DNA of 40,522 bases from an uncultured Desulfuromonadales bacterium (GCA_947259715.1 CAMYNR010000051.1:1-40522); one strand, 5' to 3'. Shown: positions 7,903 to 15,506, numbered from the stretch's first letter. Numbers and translations: made by a program. The notes: generated by a model not told the origin, from the letters alone.

Positions 7903-9276
7903 ATGCGTATTCCGGTTAAACATCAGGTTTTATTAGCCCCTGCCACGGTGCTGCTGCTGCTGGCTTTGCTCATGGCGTTTTTGCAGTACACCTACTGGGA
8001 CCTTTCTCGCAAACGCCAGGAAGCTAAAGCGATCGGCAATACCTTTGTCGCTCTGGCTGAGGCCGACATGGCGGCCCGCCGGCTGCACGTCATTGTCCGC
8101 ACCCTGCAGTTTACCGGTATGGCCAACAATGAGGAACTGGCTCTACTGGCCGACCTCTACGACCGCCTGAGTGCAGCTATCGACCGGATTGAGCCCTTCG
8201 GCCCGCTGCGAAAATCGGCGGACATCGAACAGCTGCGCACTCTGGCCGAGAACATCAATCCCGCCAGCAGTCTCGACCCGGAAGAGACCAATGAGCTGTT
8301 TTCCCGTTTCCGCACTCAGCTCTCTACCCTGTCGAACATCACCCAGATCTATCGCAACAAGCTGCGCCACAACCATAGCCAGGACGTCAATCATCTGGTG
8401 GAACGCACCGCTTTTATTTCGGTTCTGGTCCTGGGAGTGGCGATAGTTCTCGGCATCCTGCTGTCAGTCTATTTTGGCCGGCGGATTCTCAATCGCATTC
8501 AACTGATTTCCGACAGCGCTGGACGGATCGCCAGCGGCGAACTGGAGCTGCCGCCCGCCCCGGATCATATCCGCGATGAACTGGATGCCCTGGCGGTTTC
8601 AATAAACCGGATGACCAAGCGGCTGATCAAAGTCGTCGGCACCGAAAAGTTACTTGAAGGCGCCGAAGAGGAGCGTCGCCGGATTGCCATGGACCTGCAC
8701 GATCAAACCCTGGCCGACCTCTCCGGCGTGCTGCGCGGCCTGCAGAGCCTGTCGGCGAAAAACCAGGATGAGGAGACCGGCTCCCGGGTCCAGGAGCTGG
8801 AACAGGACCTGAATCGGGCCATCAGCAACCTGCGTGATATCATGAACAATCTGCATCCGCAGACGCTTGACATTCTTGGCCTGGGCGCTGCTCTGGAAGC
8901 CCACCTGGAACGCCATTGCAGCAGCGATGAGCTGCCGATCTACCATCTCTACATCGATCCGCGGGTCGCCGAACTTGAGATTGACAGAACCCGGCAGCTC
9001 GCCCTTTACCGCATCGCCACCGAAGCGATCCACAATGTCCTCAAGCATGCGGAAGCCAGCCGCTATGAAGTCAGCCTGGAAACCCGTGACAATCAGCTGG
9101 CTCTGGCGGTTGAAGACAATGGTCGCGGCATGGCTAACAGCGCAGCCAGCGATGCCGGTCGGGGACTTAACAACATTCGCGAGCGCGCCAGGGCCATCGG
9201 CGCCGAAGTCACCTGGCGCAAGTCACGCTTCTCCACCGGGACCCGCTTCGAGGTGACTCTGGCCTTACCCTGCTAG
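7903..9276 (+). CDS. Sensor histidine kinase, HisKA_3 (NarX/LiaS-like) class
   Basis: A 457-residue membrane kinase of the class that partners LuxR-type regulators. Segments: membrane helix at about 9-31, a helical extracytoplasmic part to ~165, second helix at about 172-192, HAMP at ~193-245, dimerisation/H-box EEERRRIAMDLHDQTLADLS with H266, and an ATPase domain with LYRIATEAIHNVLKHAEA, VEDNGRGM and GRGLNNIRERARAIGAEV. The periplasmic part looks like a NarX/chemoreceptor-type four-helix sensor. No strong ribosome-binding site precedes the ATG. The stop codon TAG is formed by the edge of the dispersed repeat that separates it from its likely regulator. Confidence 0.9.
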   Translation: MRIPVKHQVLLAPATVLLLLALLMAFLQYTYWDLSRKRQEAKAIGNTFVALAEADMAARRLHVIVRTLQFTGMANNEELALLADLYDRLSAAIDRIEPFGPLRKSADIEQLRTLAENINPASSLDPEETNELFSRFRTQLSTLSNITQIYRNKLRHNHSQDVNHLVERTAFISVLVLGVAIVLGILLSVYFGRRILNRIQLISDSAGRIASGELELPPAPDHIRDELDALAVSINRMTKRLIKVVGTEKLLEGAEEERRRIAMDLHDQTLADLSGVLRGLQSLSAKNQDEETGSRVQELEQDLNRAISNLRDIMNNLHPQTLDILGLGAALEAHLERHCSSDELPIYHLYIDPRVAELEIDRTRQLALYRIATEAIHNVLKHAEASRYEVSLETRDNQLALAVEDNGRGMANSAASDAGRGLNNIRERARAIGAEVTWRKSRFSTGTRFEVTLALPC

Positions 9277-9463
9277 TTGGTGAGCATCCGGAAACTCCGG
9301 ATGCCACTGGTAAGTTTTCAGATTGAAAACGAGCAGTTTTTCGTAAGGTCAAGGAAAACAAAATCTTCCGCGGAGGCGTACATGGTACGCCGCACAAGCA
9401 AGGCCGCAGATTGACGCGGAGATTGCGGAAAAGAGCCCTTTCCAAATGAAAACTAGTTGGTGA
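9273..9463. repeat. Dispersed repeat family A, long copy (191 bp)
   Basis: The element fills the gap between the kinase and its regulator and is flanked by exact 11-base direct copies of CTAGTTGGTGA (9273-9283 and 9453-9463). It starts with the hairpin CATCCGGaaaCTCCGGATG and contains a second palindrome GGCGTACatgGTACGCC. Its outer arms are roughly complementary. About 85 bases at its left side match the shorter copy at 11209-11330. The left direct repeat supplies the kinase stop codon. Confidence 0.7.
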
Positions 9464-9478
9464 CTTTTGGAGGAAACA

Positions 9479-10234
9479 ATGCAGCCACTCGACATCCTGA
9501 TTGCCGAGGATAACCCCAAAGACTTTGAATTTCTCGAGGCACTGCTGAAGGATTGGCAGGAGCAGGTGCAAATCACTCACGCGCCGAACGGCCAGTTGGC
9601 CCTTGAACTGGGGATGACCCGCAGCAATCCACTGATTATCAGCGATATTCAGATGCCGGAAATGAACGGGATCGATTTCGCCCGCAATCTCTGGGAGAAG
9701 CAACCGGAGGCGCGGATCGTCTTCTGGAGTCAGTTCAAGGACGAAATGTACGTCCGCTCGCTGGCAAAAATCGTTCCTCCCGAAACGGTTTACGGTTACA
9801 TTCTTAAATCCAGCCCACGCGAGCGGATCGCCTCGGCGATCCGCACAGTCCTGCTTGAAGAGCAGTGCTGGATCGATCCGGAGGTCCGCAAGGTTCAGGG
9901 GCGTGCCGGCCACAGTCTGACCGCCCTGTCCGATATCGAATATGAAGCCCTGCTCGATATTTCCCTCGGCCTGACCGACAACCTCATCGCGCAGCGACGT
10001 TATCTCTCTCGGCGTGGGGTCCAGAGCCGCCTGAACTCCCTCTACAACAAGCTCTGCATCGATCAGGAACAGTTCCATTGTGAAAAAGTCGGCGACTCTT
10101 TCAACCTGCGTAACCGGGCGGTCGCCGTTTCGCTGGCTCGCGGCCTGGTCAATGCCTTCGAAATGGAGCGCGAGGAACAGGAATTTCAGATCTGGTTCAA
10201 GCGTTTTAAACGGACCCATCAGACAGAAGATTGA
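9479..10234 (+). CDS. LuxR-type response regulator
   Basis: A 251-residue regulator downstream of the HisKA_3-class kinase, its likely partner. The track extends it to a TTG at 9467, but GGAGG at 9469-9473 is the ribosome-binding site for ATG 9479. The receiver has E10/D11 (IAEDN), phosphoacceptor D56 (IISDIQMPEMNG) and K110 (YILKSS). The C-terminal part (about 145-200) is a diverged LuxR helix-turn-helix: LTALSDIEYEALLDISLGLT then RRGVQSRLNSLYNKL. The usual glutamates of LuxR helix 1 are partly replaced. An extra ~45-residue tail follows the HTH. The palindrome CAGGTTAACCTG lies 30 bases after the stop (10264-10275) without a T-run. Confidence 0.85.
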   Translation: MQPLDILIAEDNPKDFEFLEALLKDWQEQVQITHAPNGQLALELGMTRSNPLIISDIQMPEMNGIDFARNLWEKQPEARIVFWSQFKDEMYVRSLAKIVPPETVYGYILKSSPRERIASAIRTVLLEEQCWIDPEVRKVQGRAGHSLTALSDIEYEALLDISLGLTDNLIAQRRYLSRRGVQSRLNSLYNKLCIDQEQFHCEKVGDSFNLRNRAVAVSLARGLVNAFEMEREEQEFQIWFKRFKRTHQTED

Positions 10235-10368
10235 CCTAACTGCAACTGGTCAGACCGGAAGGTCAGGTTAACCTGAAAGCAAAAAGCTGTCAGAACTTCT
10301 CCACTTGTGGGAAACCTTTTTGAAACGAACGGCGTTTCTTCTCTTTTCTTGTCTTAAATAGATCCCTG

Positions 10369-10386
10369 TGGTAAAAGGTCTTACCA
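10369..10386. promoter_or_regulatory. Inverted-repeat operator upstream of the FadR/GntR gene
   Basis: TGGTAA-AAGGTC-TTACCA is an 18-base inverted repeat ending 19 bases before the start codon. FadR-subfamily repressors such as PdhR and LldR are known to bind TGGT-N-ACCA type sites, so autoregulation is likely. GGAGGG at 10396-10401 is the ribosome-binding site. Confidence 0.6.
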
Positions 10387-10405
10387 AGATCATCTGGAGG
10401 GTCCT

Positions 10406-11143
10406 ATGGCGACAGTATTCAAACCGATTCGGCCGAAAAAGCTTTCGGAAGAGATCGTTGATCAGATAAAAGAGTTGATTTCGCGCGGTGACCTGCGCCC
10501 TGGCCAGCGGATTCCATCAGAACGGGAACTCGCTTCCTTTCTCGGTGTCAGCCGGCCTTCAGTCCGCGAAGCGATCATGGTCCTTGAGGCGATGGGTTTT
10601 CTGGAATCCCGTCAGGGCGGCGGCACCTATGTCCGCTCCCTGGCCGACGTCACCATGGCCGACCCCCTGGCCAATATGGTCGAGCGGCGCGATCCACGCA
10701 TGCTGCATGCTCTGACCGAAGTCCGTATCGGCCTGGAGACCTGGTCGGCCTACCTGGCCGCCAAACGGGCGGAGGACTCCGAGATCGAAAGATTGCGTGA
10801 GCTTTACGCGATTATGGTCGAACAGGCCGCAAGCGGCGGATGGGATGCCGAAATCGATGCTGAATTCCACCTGACAATCACTGCAGCCTCGCACAACACC
10901 CTGCAGATTCATGTCCTTGATACCATTCAATCACTGTTTCAAACCACCATTATGGTCGCGCTGAGTGAATTTTACACCAAGGAAGGCTACATCGAACTGC
11001 TCCTCAACCATCACCGCGAAATTATGGAGGCGATCGCCGATCATGACCCGGAACGGGCCCGCGATCGGATGATGGAGCATTTGACCCTGGTCGAGGAAAA
11101 ACTTGCCCTGTTTCTGCAAAAAGAGCGACCAGACACGGCTTAA
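10406..11143 (+). CDS. FadR/GntR-family transcriptional regulator with FCD domain
   Basis: A 245-residue repressor. Residues ~10-75 form a GntR winged helix (KLSEEIVDQIKELISRG, PSERELASFLGVSRPSVREA, GFLESRQGGGTYV). Residues ~95-230 form an all-helical FCD ligand domain with the metal-binding acid and histidines (DAEFHLTITAASHN, NHHREIMEAI, MMEHLTLVEE). This layout is shared by LldR, PdhR and GlcC, which respond to small organic acids, so control of lactate, pyruvate or glycolate oxidation is possible. No catabolic gene is directly adjacent; the dehydrogenase fragment at the left edge is a candidate target only by theme. It stands alone as a monocistronic unit with its own operator and terminator. 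Confidence 0.9.
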   Translation: MATVFKPIRPKKLSEEIVDQIKELISRGDLRPGQRIPSERELASFLGVSRPSVREAIMVLEAMGFLESRQGGGTYVRSLADVTMADPLANMVERRDPRMLHALTEVRIGLETWSAYLAAKRAEDSEIERLRELYAIMVEQAASGGWDAEIDAEFHLTITAASHNTLQIHVLDTIQSLFQTTIMVALSEFYTKEGYIELLLNHHREIMEAIADHDPERARDRMMEHLTLVEEKLALFLQKERPDTA

Positions 11144-11164
11144 TAGTTACAATCCTTCAGTACA

Positions 11165-11194
11165 GGCTGCCGCAAACGGCAGCCTTTGCTTTTT
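11165..11194 (+). terminator. Rho-independent terminator of the FadR/GntR gene
   Basis: GGCTGCC-gcaaac-GGCAGCC forms a perfect 7-bp stem followed by TTTGCTTTTT, 21 bases after the stop codon. Confidence 0.85.
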
Positions 11195-11208
11195 CTGCTC
11201 AGCCAATT

Positions 11209-11330
11209 TAGCTAGTGCCCATCCGGAAAGTCCGGATGGCACAAAGTGCGTTTCTGATTTGGAAACTAGCAATTTTTTGCCAGATCAAGGAAATCAAGCA
11301 TTTGCGCGGATTCCGGACAGAAACTAGCTA
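11209..11330. repeat. Dispersed repeat family A, short copy (122 bp)
   Basis: It begins TAGCTAGT and ends ACTAGCTA, exact inverted termini. The leading hairpin CATCCGGaaagTCCGGATG and the following ~85 bases match the long copy at 9273-9463 with scattered changes. The internal GGCGTAC palindrome is missing, so this looks like an internally deleted variant. It lies between the FadR terminator and the next gene. Confidence 0.7.
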
Positions 11331-11385
11331 GAGTCGCCCCATTCCTCAGCGTCGGCCACCTTCACCAATCTGGACTTAAACGATC

Positions 11386-11661
11386 ATGAAACTTGAAAAA
11401 ATTTATCAAGCGACTATCGATAAATGGGGCGAAGAAGCCCAGTATGACCAAGCGGTCGAAGAATGCGCCGAACTGATCGCTGCGTTAATGCACTATCGGC
11501 GCGGCAAAATCGATCAACAGGCAGTCATTGACGAACTTGCTGATGTCAGCCTGATGGTCGGCCAGCTCAGCTGGATGTTCGGAGCCGACGAGGTCGAGAA
11601 GGCTGTCATCCAAAAACGCAAGAAACTTGACATGCTTCTGCACCGTGGCGAACCGAAGTAG
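11386..11661 (+). CDS. MazG-like nucleotide pyrophosphohydrolase
   Basis: A 91-residue single-domain protein of the all-alpha NTP pyrophosphatase (MazG-like) fold. The metal-binding signature is present: EECAEL near residue 26 (ExxE) and DELADV near residue 51 (ExxD). Such enzymes cleave nucleoside triphosphates, often modified or non-canonical ones, to the monophosphate and pyrophosphate. Small MazG-like proteins are also common in phages. The ribosome-binding site is weak (CTTAAACGATC before ATG). It lies between repeat A and the PEP-CTERM-like locus, and no partner gene is evident. Confidence 0.75.
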   Translation: MKLEKIYQATIDKWGEEAQYDQAVEECAELIAALMHYRRGKIDQQAVIDELADVSLMVGQLSWMFGADEVEKAVIQKRKKLDMLLHRGEPK

Positions 11662-11816
11662 CAGAAAGTAGCCCACCATAACGGAAAATAATTTCCCGAC
11701 AGAAGCATCGACAATTAAAATTACCGCAGAGAACTTACCTGGTCGAAAAACTTAACACTGAAAGCCCCGAGCCTCGCAGAGATCCATAAAAGCCTGAAAT
11801 AAAGCAAAAAAACCAT

Positions 11817-11832
11817 TGGCACAGATAATGCT
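11817..11832 (+). promoter_or_regulatory. Sigma-54 promoter (-24/-12) for the PEP-CTERM-like gene
   Basis: TGGCAC-N6-TGCT matches the sigma-54 consensus TGGCACG-N4-TTGCW with correct GG-to-GC spacing; only one T of TTGC is changed. PEP-CTERM genes are known in several bacteria to be driven by sigma-54 through the PrsK/PrsR system, so its position just upstream of a PEP-CTERM-like frame is meaningful. Transcription would start near 11843. Confidence 0.65.
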
Positions 11833-11882
11833 GAATTACTAAATGACAGGTTTCAAAACTGCAGCTAACAGCGCAACTGCAA

Positions 11883-12218
11883 ATGTCACTACTGAAGCAA
11901 CTTTACGTGGATCTGCGCAAACTGATGGTTACCTGCTAGACAATTCTGCTGACCTCTATGTTTTTCATCGCCAGCACCGGATATGCGCTGAAAATACAGG
12001 GAGATAAGGAATATAAAAATTTCTCTAAGCAGGAAGACTCTGACAGTGATTCAGACAGCGACTCATACGTGCAAGAGGGATGGGTAAGCCAACCGACTCC
12101 CCCTGAGCCAGCTCCGGTTCCCGAGCCCGGAACCATTATCCTGGTCGGCCTGGCCCTCTATCGGCGAAAAAATCGAAAGGAACCAAGCCCAGAAGCCTGG
12201 GGATCTAATGTTTCTTAA
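11883..12218 (+). pseudogene. Decayed PEP-CTERM sorting-signal protein, interrupted by TAG
   Basis: In one frame from ATG 11883 there is an N-terminus ending LRKLMVTC, then an in-frame TAG at 11937-11939, then TILLTSMFFIASTGYA. Joined, these form a convincing signal peptide with basic n-region, hydrophobic core and GYA cleavage site. The mature part is short and acidic (a QEDSDSDSDSDSY tract). It ends with VPEPGTIILVGLALYRRKNR, a PEP-CTERM signal (VPEP, hydrophobic stretch, basic cluster) recognised by exosortase. The hydrophobic stretch is about six residues shorter than usual, and 12 extra residues follow the basic cluster. The track ORF (11958-12218) starts inside the signal peptide. Nonsense mutation, short anchor and tail together suggest decay; read-through of TAG is the alternative. 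Confidence 0.5.
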
Positions 12219-12240
12219 AATAGAAACAACAGGCTTCTGG
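12189..12240 (+). other. Hairpin enclosing the PEP-CTERM-like stop codon
   Basis: CCAGAAGCCTG (12189-12199) and CAGGCTTCTGG (12230-12240) pair perfectly over 11 bp. Inside the loop TGTTTC and GAAACA can pair again. The stop codon TAA (12216-12218) sits at the tip. The terminator follows 10 bases later. Confidence 0.55.
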
Positions 12241-12250
12241 TCAAAGTTAA

Positions 12251-12275
12251 AAGCCCGGCTCTTGCCGGGCTTTTT
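12251..12275. terminator. Bidirectional terminator between the PEP-CTERM-like locus and dinB
   Basis: AAGCCCGG-ctcttg-CCGGGCTT is a perfect 8-bp stem with T-runs on both strands, lying between convergent genes. Confidence 0.88.
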
Positions 12276-12277
12276 GT

Positions 12278-13366
12278 TTATACTTTGCCAAAAGGAAGTT
12301 CCAGCTGTACCGGGGGCTCAGCAGGAACCTCAGTCGTCAAACTTGACAAGGTAATCCCCAGCAGCCGTACTGCACGTTTTTTTGCCTCCGTGGTCTCCAA
12401 CAACTGTTCCGCCAAGCGCAACATCATCTCTGCCTGGTCAATTGGCTCCTCGCGGGTAACCGACCTTGTGACCGTCTGAAAGTCAGCATATTTGACTTTC
12501 AGGGTCAAAGTCAGCCCGCTGGTCTGCTTGGCTTCCAGCAACCCGGCCACTTTGTCCGCCAAGGCGCCTAAAATAGTCAGCATCTGCCCGGTATCGGCAA
12601 TATCCTCTGCCAGGGTGGTTTCCTTGCCGATCGATTTACGAATGCGATTGGCCACCACCGGGCGCAGATCGATTCCGTGGGCGATATCATGATAATAGCG
12701 CCCAGCCTTGCCAAAGCGTCCCTCCAACTCCGCCAACGAACGACTGCCCAGATCAGCCCCAGTGAAGATGCCAAGGCTGTGCATCTTTTTTTCTGTCACC
12801 CGGCCAACTCCGTGAAACTTTCGAACCGGCAGACTGGCGATAAATTCAGCCGCCTGGGCAGGAGTGATCACCGTCAGACCGTCAGGCTTTTGCAGATCGG
12901 AAGCGATTTTGGCGAGAAATTTGTTATATGACACACCGGCGGAGGCGGTTAAACCAGTGTGTTGGCAAATTTTCTGGCGGATCTCCTCAGAGATCCAGGT
13001 TGCCGAGGTGATCGCCGGCTTATTGGCTGTAACATCAAGGTAGGCCTCGTCGAGAGAAAGTGGCTCGACCAGGTCGGTGTACTCATGAAAGATCTGCCGA
13101 ATCTGCAGGGATGCGGTGCGGTAGGCTTCGAAGCGCGGACGAACAAAAATTGCTGCCGGACAGAGTCGATAAGCCCGCGCACAGGACATGGCGGAATGGA
13201 TCCCGAAATGACGTGCTTCGTAGGAGCAGGTCGCGACGACCCCGCGCCCCCCGGGGTCGCCACCGACAATCACCGGCTTGCCGCGCAGCTCAGGACGGTC
13301 GCGCTGCTCAACAGCGGCAAAAAAAGCATCCATGTCGATGTGGATAATTTTACGTTCTGCGGTCAT
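12278..13366 (-). CDS. dinB: DNA polymerase IV (Y-family)
   Basis: DinB copies damaged DNA with low fidelity and without proofreading. Y-family motifs are present: IIHIDMDAFFAAVEQRD with the first catalytic aspartates, GGDPGGRGVVATCSYEAR, the second acidic site SLDEAYLDV, and the thumb/little-finger regions (FHGVGRVTEKKMHSLGI; SIGKETTLAEDI). The track starts at 13408 within the upstream terminator. I choose ATG 13366 (MTAERKIIHIDMDAFF), giving 362 residues, the usual family length. The start lies only five bases beyond the terminator stem-plus-T-run of the FKBP gene, and no good ribosome-binding site or LexA box is visible. Expression may depend on read-through or a promoter inside the FKBP gene. 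Confidence 0.93.
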   Translation of the reverse strand: MTAERKIIHIDMDAFFAAVEQRDRPELRGKPVIVGGDPGGRGVVATCSYEARHFGIHSAMSCARAYRLCPAAIFVRPRFEAYRTASLQIRQIFHEYTDLVEPLSLDEAYLDVTANKPAITSATWISEEIRQKICQHTGLTASAGVSYNKFLAKIASDLQKPDGLTVITPAQAAEFIASLPVRKFHGVGRVTEKKMHSLGIFTGADLGSRSLAELEGRFGKAGRYYHDIAHGIDLRPVVANRIRKSIGKETTLAEDIADTGQMLTILGALADKVAGLLEAKQTSGLTLTLKVKYADFQTVTRSVTREEPIDQAEMMLRLAEQLLETTEAKKRAVRLLGITLSSLTTEVPAEPPVQLELPFGKV

Positions 13367-13370
13367 AAGT

Positions 13371-13404
13371 AAAAATAGCCACAGGAGGCCGGCTCCCGTG
13401 GCTA
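13371..13404 (-). terminator. Terminator of the FKBP gene, abutting dinB
   Basis: On the minus strand TAGCCACgGGAG pairs with CTCCtGTGGCTA around a GC-rich loop, followed by TTTTT. It ends just before the dinB start codon. Confidence 0.75.
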
Positions 13405-13433
13405 TCAATTTACGCTAAATCAGCGAATGCAGA

Positions 13434-13859
13434 TCAAGAAATTTCTACCAGCTCGATATCAAAGTTCAGGGACTTGCCAGCCATCGGATGGTTGGCGTCC
13501 AGGACAATTTTATCTTCGCGGACCTCTTTTACCGTCAGCAGCATCGGCTGACCACCTTCCATCTGGGTCTGGAACTGTTGCCCGACCTCAGGTTTCATTC
13601 CTTCTTCAAACTGGCTGTGATCAGCCTCGAAAACCATCTCTTCATTATAGGGCCCATAGGCCTCGTCTTCGGGAAGATGAACCTTTTTCGAATCACCGAC
13701 CGCCATGCCGACAACGGCCTGGTCAAAACCGGGGATCACCTGGCCGGCGCCGACTTCAAACTCAAGGGGCTGAGCTTCACGCGAAGAATCAAAAACCTCG
13801 CCGCCGTCAAAAGTACCGGTGTAATGAACTTTTACTTTGCTACCATTTGCTGCAGTCAT
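13434..13859 (-). CDS. FKBP-type peptidyl-prolyl isomerase (SlyD/FkpB-like)
   Basis: A 141-residue cytoplasmic isomerase that accelerates cis-trans isomerisation at proline and often acts as a chaperone. The FKBP signatures are VKVHYTGTFDGGEVFDSS and VIPGFDQAVVGMAVGDSK. The insert-in-flap domain (EDEAYGPYNEEMVFEADHSQF to DANHPMAGKSLNFDIELV) is characteristic of SlyD/FkpB. The histidine-rich metal tail of E. coli SlyD is absent. AGGAG lies 7 bases before the ATG, and a strong terminator follows the gene, so it is mainly monocistronic. Confidence 0.92.
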   Translation of the reverse strand: MTAANGSKVKVHYTGTFDGGEVFDSSREAQPLEFEVGAGQVIPGFDQAVVGMAVGDSKKVHLPEDEAYGPYNEEMVFEADHSQFEEGMKPEVGQQFQTQMEGGQPMLLTVKEVREDKIVLDANHPMAGKSLNFDIELVEIS

Positions 13860-14049
13860 GCTTGCTCCTAAACAGAGGGATCAAAAGAAAAGGCAGCTGA
13901 TAACGCTGCCTGCGACTTAATTTATATCAACTTTTATGACTCATAGGTTGACATTGCTGACGACAGAAATCAACCCCCTGAGCAATTTTACCTTCCAGTT
14001 TTGGAAAATCGGCCTGAAATCAGGGTGAAAACTGGCTAAACTGGATACT

Positions 14050-14694
14050 ATGCATGAGATTCCCCCCCGGCTCCCAAAACGTCACTGGCCTCTGCTCAAC
14101 TGGCTGGTTCGGCAGATTTTTCGCCTGCTCGGCTGGCGCATCGAAGGAACCCTCCCTAACCTGCCGAAGGCGGTGATCGCCATTGCCCCGCATACCTCCA
14201 ACTGGGATTTTGTCATCGGCATGAGCGCAGTTCTGGCCCTCGGTCTGCAGGCCAGCTGGCTGGGCAAAAAAGGTTTATTCCGCGGTTCTTTAGGCAAACT
14301 GCTCTGTTTCCTCGGCGGAATTCCGGTCGATCGCCGCCATCCTGAAGGACTTCTTGAGCAAATCGTGGCGGCCTGTCGGCAGGAATCGCAGATATTGCTT
14401 GGCATCACTCCTGAGGGGACCCGCCAAGCGACCACCTCCTGGAAAAACGGCTGCTGCCGGATCGCCGCTGGCGCACAGATCCCCCTGGTGCCGGTCGCCC
14501 TGGACTTCTCCCGAAAGCAGATCCGGATCTTTCCGCACTGGATCCCAGATCAGGAGATGGACAAAAATATGCAACGCTTAAGCAGGCACTTTTCTGCTGA
14601 GATGGCAAAAAAGCCGGCAAACTTCCTTCCCCATAGCCATGGCCCCCAGTCCGCCAAGGACCTGCCCATGGAGACACGCCATCCTGGCTCTTGA
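14050..14694 (+). CDS. 1-acyl-glycerol-3-phosphate acyltransferase-like protein
   Basis: A 214-residue acyltransferase of the PlsC/LPLAT fold. The catalytic HX4D motif is APHTSNWD (H48, D53). A block GGIPVDRR and the substrate-binding ITPEGTR follow, then IPLVPVALDF. Such enzymes acylate lysophosphatidate or related lipids at the inner membrane. The short length and HTSNWD variant place it in the compact group often annotated simply as acyltransferase family protein. No clear ribosome-binding site is present; TACTAT lies right before the ATG and could be a -10 box of a nearly leaderless transcript. The gene faces endonuclease V with a 19-base gap holding a small TTGCT/AGCAA stem. Confidence 0.82.
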   Translation: MHEIPPRLPKRHWPLLNWLVRQIFRLLGWRIEGTLPNLPKAVIAIAPHTSNWDFVIGMSAVLALGLQASWLGKKGLFRGSLGKLLCFLGGIPVDRRHPEGLLEQIVAACRQESQILLGITPEGTRQATTSWKNGCCRIAAGAQIPLVPVALDFSRKQIRIFPHWIPDQEMDKNMQRLSRHFSAEMAKKPANFLPHSHGPQSAKDLPMETRHPGS

Positions 14695-14713
14695 TCATAT
14701 TGCTTTAGCAACA

Positions 14714-15418
14714 TCATGACCTGGACTGGCCAGCAGGCTCCTCTTTGCGACGCTGCTGATTGCTGGCCAGATGAGCCAGCCGGGTCGGTTCAGGCAGGCG
14801 ATAGCCGCGACCGCAGGCCAACACCAGGTCGGCGGCCTGATCCGGGTCGAGCAGATGGCCGGGGGAGACATAGAGCGGCTTGACCCGATCACGGGTCCGT
14901 AGCACCAGACCGAGCTTTTTTCCCTGCGGCGACTGCAACGGTTGCCGTTGGCCACGCTGCTCCCCGACCGGCTCATGGTTGCCGTAGAGACGACTTTTGG
15001 CACAACCGATGGTCGGCAGGCCCAGCCATAAGCCGAGGTGGCTGGCCAGGCCGATCCCGCGCGGATGGGCGATCCCCTGGCCGTCAACCAGGATCAGGTC
15101 GGGCGCCAGTTGAAGCTTACCAAACGCCTGCAGAATCACCGGCAGTTCGCGAAACGAAAGCAGCCCGGGGCGATAGGGGAAATCACTCCGGGCACTAGCG
15201 GTGACCGTCGCCAGAGGTTGTAGTTCGGGAAAGCTCAGCAGAACCACGGCGGCGTGGAACAGATCGCCCCGCCAGGCACAGGAGACATCGACCCCGGCGA
15301 CGGTCTGCGGCTTGATCGGATTTCTCGCTTGGCAGCAAACCTGCTCAGCTAATTGCCGCTGCAATTCGACCGCGGCAGCCTGCTCCAGGTCCCATGGGTG
15401 CAAAGGGGCAAAGTCCAT
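14714..15418 (-). CDS. nfi: Endonuclease V
   Basis: Endonuclease V nicks DNA near deaminated bases, mainly hypoxanthine, to start alternative excision repair. In this 234-residue protein the active-site carboxylates are visible in VAGVDVS (D44), [12 protein letters not shown] (E91) and [20 protein letters not shown] (D112). The PYRPG block belongs to the wedge that recognises the lesion, and GCAKSRLYG is also conserved. The ORF starts at ATG 15418, divergent from the macro-domain gene. The C-terminus is somewhat long and basic ([15 protein letters not shown]). Confidence 0.93.
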   Translation of the reverse strand: MDFAPLHPWDLEQAAAVELQRQLAEQVCCQARNPIKPQTVAGVDVSCAWRGDLFHAAVVLLSFPELQPLATVTASARSDFPYRPGLLSFRELPVILQAFGKLQLAPDLILVDGQGIAHPRGIGLASHLGLWLGLPTIGCAKSRLYGNHEPVGEQRGQRQPLQSPQGKKLGLVLRTRDRVKPLYVSPGHLLDPDQAADLVLACGRGYRLPEPTRLAHLASNQQRRKEEPAGQSRS

Positions 15419-15506
15419 GCTCGGCTCAACTCTGAAAGGGTGCGGGGCTTCCGCTATAGTTTACTCACTGATTCAGGTTACCAACAATCCTGACAAGGAG
15501 GCAGCA

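Noticed and set aside
9209-10219. 336-residue minus-strand ORF over the kinase end, repeat A and the LuxR-type regulator
   Set aside because: Antisense to two supported genes and to a dispersed repeat.
11843-12005. Short plus-strand frame starting at the predicted sigma-54 transcript start
   Set aside because: It lacks a ribosome-binding site and a signal peptide; the overlapping frame with the split signal peptide and PEP-CTERM tail explains the region better.
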